From CAZTYI01 sp964466185 (GTDB lineage: Bacteria > Chlamydiota > Chlamydiia > Chlamydiales > SM23-39), in the NCBI GenBank assembly GCA_964466185.1, contig CAYXMS010000024.1, positions 1-23,641 of the forward strand: a stretch of 23,641 bases of DNA, in the 5' to 3' direction. Below, in pieces: positions 22,750-23,641 of this stretch (position 1 is its first letter; each line of letters begins with the position of its first letter). A program made the position numbers and the translations under genes. The notes under the pieces are model-generated. The model ran no database searches and had not been told where the DNA came from. It worked only from the letters and a program-made list of their open reading frames with translations.

Positions 22750-23586
22750 TTGTTTAGAATTATATTGATTTTCTTGGGGTTGTGTTTTTGTAATAGCTTG
22801 CAGGGAGAAATAGTCAATCAGCCAGTGATAAATATTTTTCTGCAGCCGGAAGAGGGAAAGGGGATAGATTCGCAGGCTGTTTATGGAGAGGCTATAGAAA
22901 TTGTTAAAATAGGTCAAAAAGACTGGATTCAAGTTAAAACCAAGGATAATGTTACCGGTTGGGTAAAACGCTCTCAAATTGTCAGAAATCAAGAATTTGA
23001 AAAAAGCCCTAATCTAAGATCTGTGAAAAATCTCTTTGCTCATGTTTATCCAATAAAAGATACTGCAGTTTATGTTCCGCTTTTGACTTTGCCTTATAAA
23101 GCACAGATAAAACTTAGTAATCCTCAAGATCCATCTGCAAGATGGTTGGCTATTGAGTTGGCAACTGGCAAAAAAGCTTATATTCAAAAAAAAGACATTT
23201 ATTTTAAGCCTTTTAAATCTAAAAATCTTAAAGAAGTTTTGGCTTTTAGTCGAAAATTTATCGGCCTTCCATATACATGGGGAGGTAAGTCTAGCTTTGG
23301 CTTCGACTGCTCTGGTTTTGTGCAGATGCTGATCAAGGAAACAGGGATTGTTTTGCCCAGAAATAGTAAGGATCAGGCTCAAAGCGTGGGTGTCAAAGAA
23401 GTTGCTTTAGATCAAATAAGGCCGGGAGATCTGCTCTTTTTTGGCAAAAAGAGAATTTCTCATGTAGGACTGTATCTGGGAGATAATAAGTTTATCCATT
23501 CAGGAACAGAAGAAAAACCCATTATCATGATTAGCAGTTTGACCTCCGGCAAATACCACCTTCTAACAGCTAGACGTTTGAGATAA
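22750..23586 (+). CDS. Exported NlpC/P60 peptidase with SH3b-like domains
   Basis: A peptidoglycan gamma-D-Glu-diamino-acid endopeptidase type protein. From TTG 22750 it has 278 aa: signal peptide (MFRIILIFLGLCFCNSLQG), two SH3b-like beta segments (about 25-80 and 95-150), then the NlpC/P60 domain. Catalytic residues are C187 (FDCSGF), H238 (ISHVGLYLG) and H250 (FIHSG), with LPYTWGG before the Cys. AAAGGAG at 22732-22738 points to TTG 22750 (spacing 11). The longer frame from TTG 22699 overlaps the transporter by 35 bp and lacks an RBS. The architecture is like the chlamydial NlpC/P60 enzyme implicated in trimming division-septum peptidoglycan. A terminator follows. Confidence 0.87.
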   Translation: MFRIILIFLGLCFCNSLQGEIVNQPVINIFLQPEEGKGIDSQAVYGEAIEIVKIGQKDWIQVKTKDNVTGWVKRSQIVRNQEFEKSPNLRSVKNLFAHVYPIKDTAVYVPLLTLPYKAQIKLSNPQDPSARWLAIELATGKKAYIQKKDIYFKPFKSKNLKEVLAFSRKFIGLPYTWGGKSSFGFDCSGFVQMLIKETGIVLPRNSKDQAQSVGVKEVALDQIRPGDLLFFGKKRISHVGLYLGDNKFIHSGTEEKPIIMISSLTSGKYHLLTARRLR

Positions 23587-23587
23587 T

Positions 23588-23615
23588 AATGGGCTTGTAG
23601 AAACCCCATTTTTTT
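23588..23615 (+). terminator. Rho-independent terminator after the NlpC/P60 gene
   Basis: Stem AATGGG (23588-23593) with CCCATT (23605-23610), 11-base loop, ending in a run of seven T (23609-23615), directly after the TAA stop. Confidence 0.75.
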
Positions 23616-23641
23616 GATGATTTCGCAGCTTAAAAATCTAT

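Noticed and set aside
1..23641. CRISPR array, tRNA or rRNA genes, complete prophage
   Set aside because: No regularly spaced direct repeats, no cloverleaf with TTCRANNC, and no structural phage genes were seen. The only regular repeat is the coding duplication at 6850-7371.

Overview
The window looks like a chromosomal segment of a chlamydia outside the genus Chlamydia (an amoeba- or arthropod-associated Parachlamydia/Simkania/Rhabdochlamydia-type lineage). The DNA is strongly AT-rich. The central block 7813-14921 carries an HtrA-type protease, an M16C (PreP-type) zinc protease, pssA and rmuC. From general knowledge the same four genes sit together in Chlamydia trachomatis (CT823-CT826). Several large proteins here also resemble protein families I associate with environmental chlamydiae. 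Genus and species cannot be set from the sequence alone.

Layout. 1-2906 holds a two-gene unit (CxxC mini-thioredoxin plus ArsP/DUF318-type permease) followed by a decayed IS200/IS605-type tnpB element. This element is inserted at the 3' end of a minus-strand gene for a 497-aa protein with a C-terminal Cro/CI-type helix-turn-helix (2903-4396). 4397-6486 is an accessory stretch: a possible DDE transposase relic, several IS605-type end hairpins, a secreted or lipoprotein-like SAM methyltransferase bracketed by such ends, and a second tnpB relic on the minus strand. 6487-7812 is an exported TPR-like protein with a very recent 261-bp in-frame tandem duplication.

7813-14921 is the conserved core: htrA-like and PreP-like genes on minus, a small very basic protein on minus with a strong terminator, then pssA and rmuC on plus. 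15007-16476 (minus) encodes a membrane-anchored protein whose C-terminal half has a degenerate protein-kinase-like motif order. 16477-18380 is a second relic-rich stretch around a beta-carbonic anhydrase gene. 18381-21435 is a two-gene unit of large unrecognised proteins with hydrophobic segments (candidate membrane or effector proteins). 21531-23586 holds an SDF-type (glutamate/dicarboxylate symporter family) transporter followed by an exported NlpC/P60 peptidoglycan peptidase ending at a terminator.

The most unusual theme is the dispersed family of IS605-type ends built round a CTTTAG/CTAAAG hairpin. They occur as a nearly complete tnpB element, as tnpB-less relics, and closely flanking other genes (methyltransferase, carbonic anhydrase). 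They appear to have supplied a stop codon to one gene and possibly the ribosome-binding site and start of another. No tRNA, rRNA or CRISPR array was seen.
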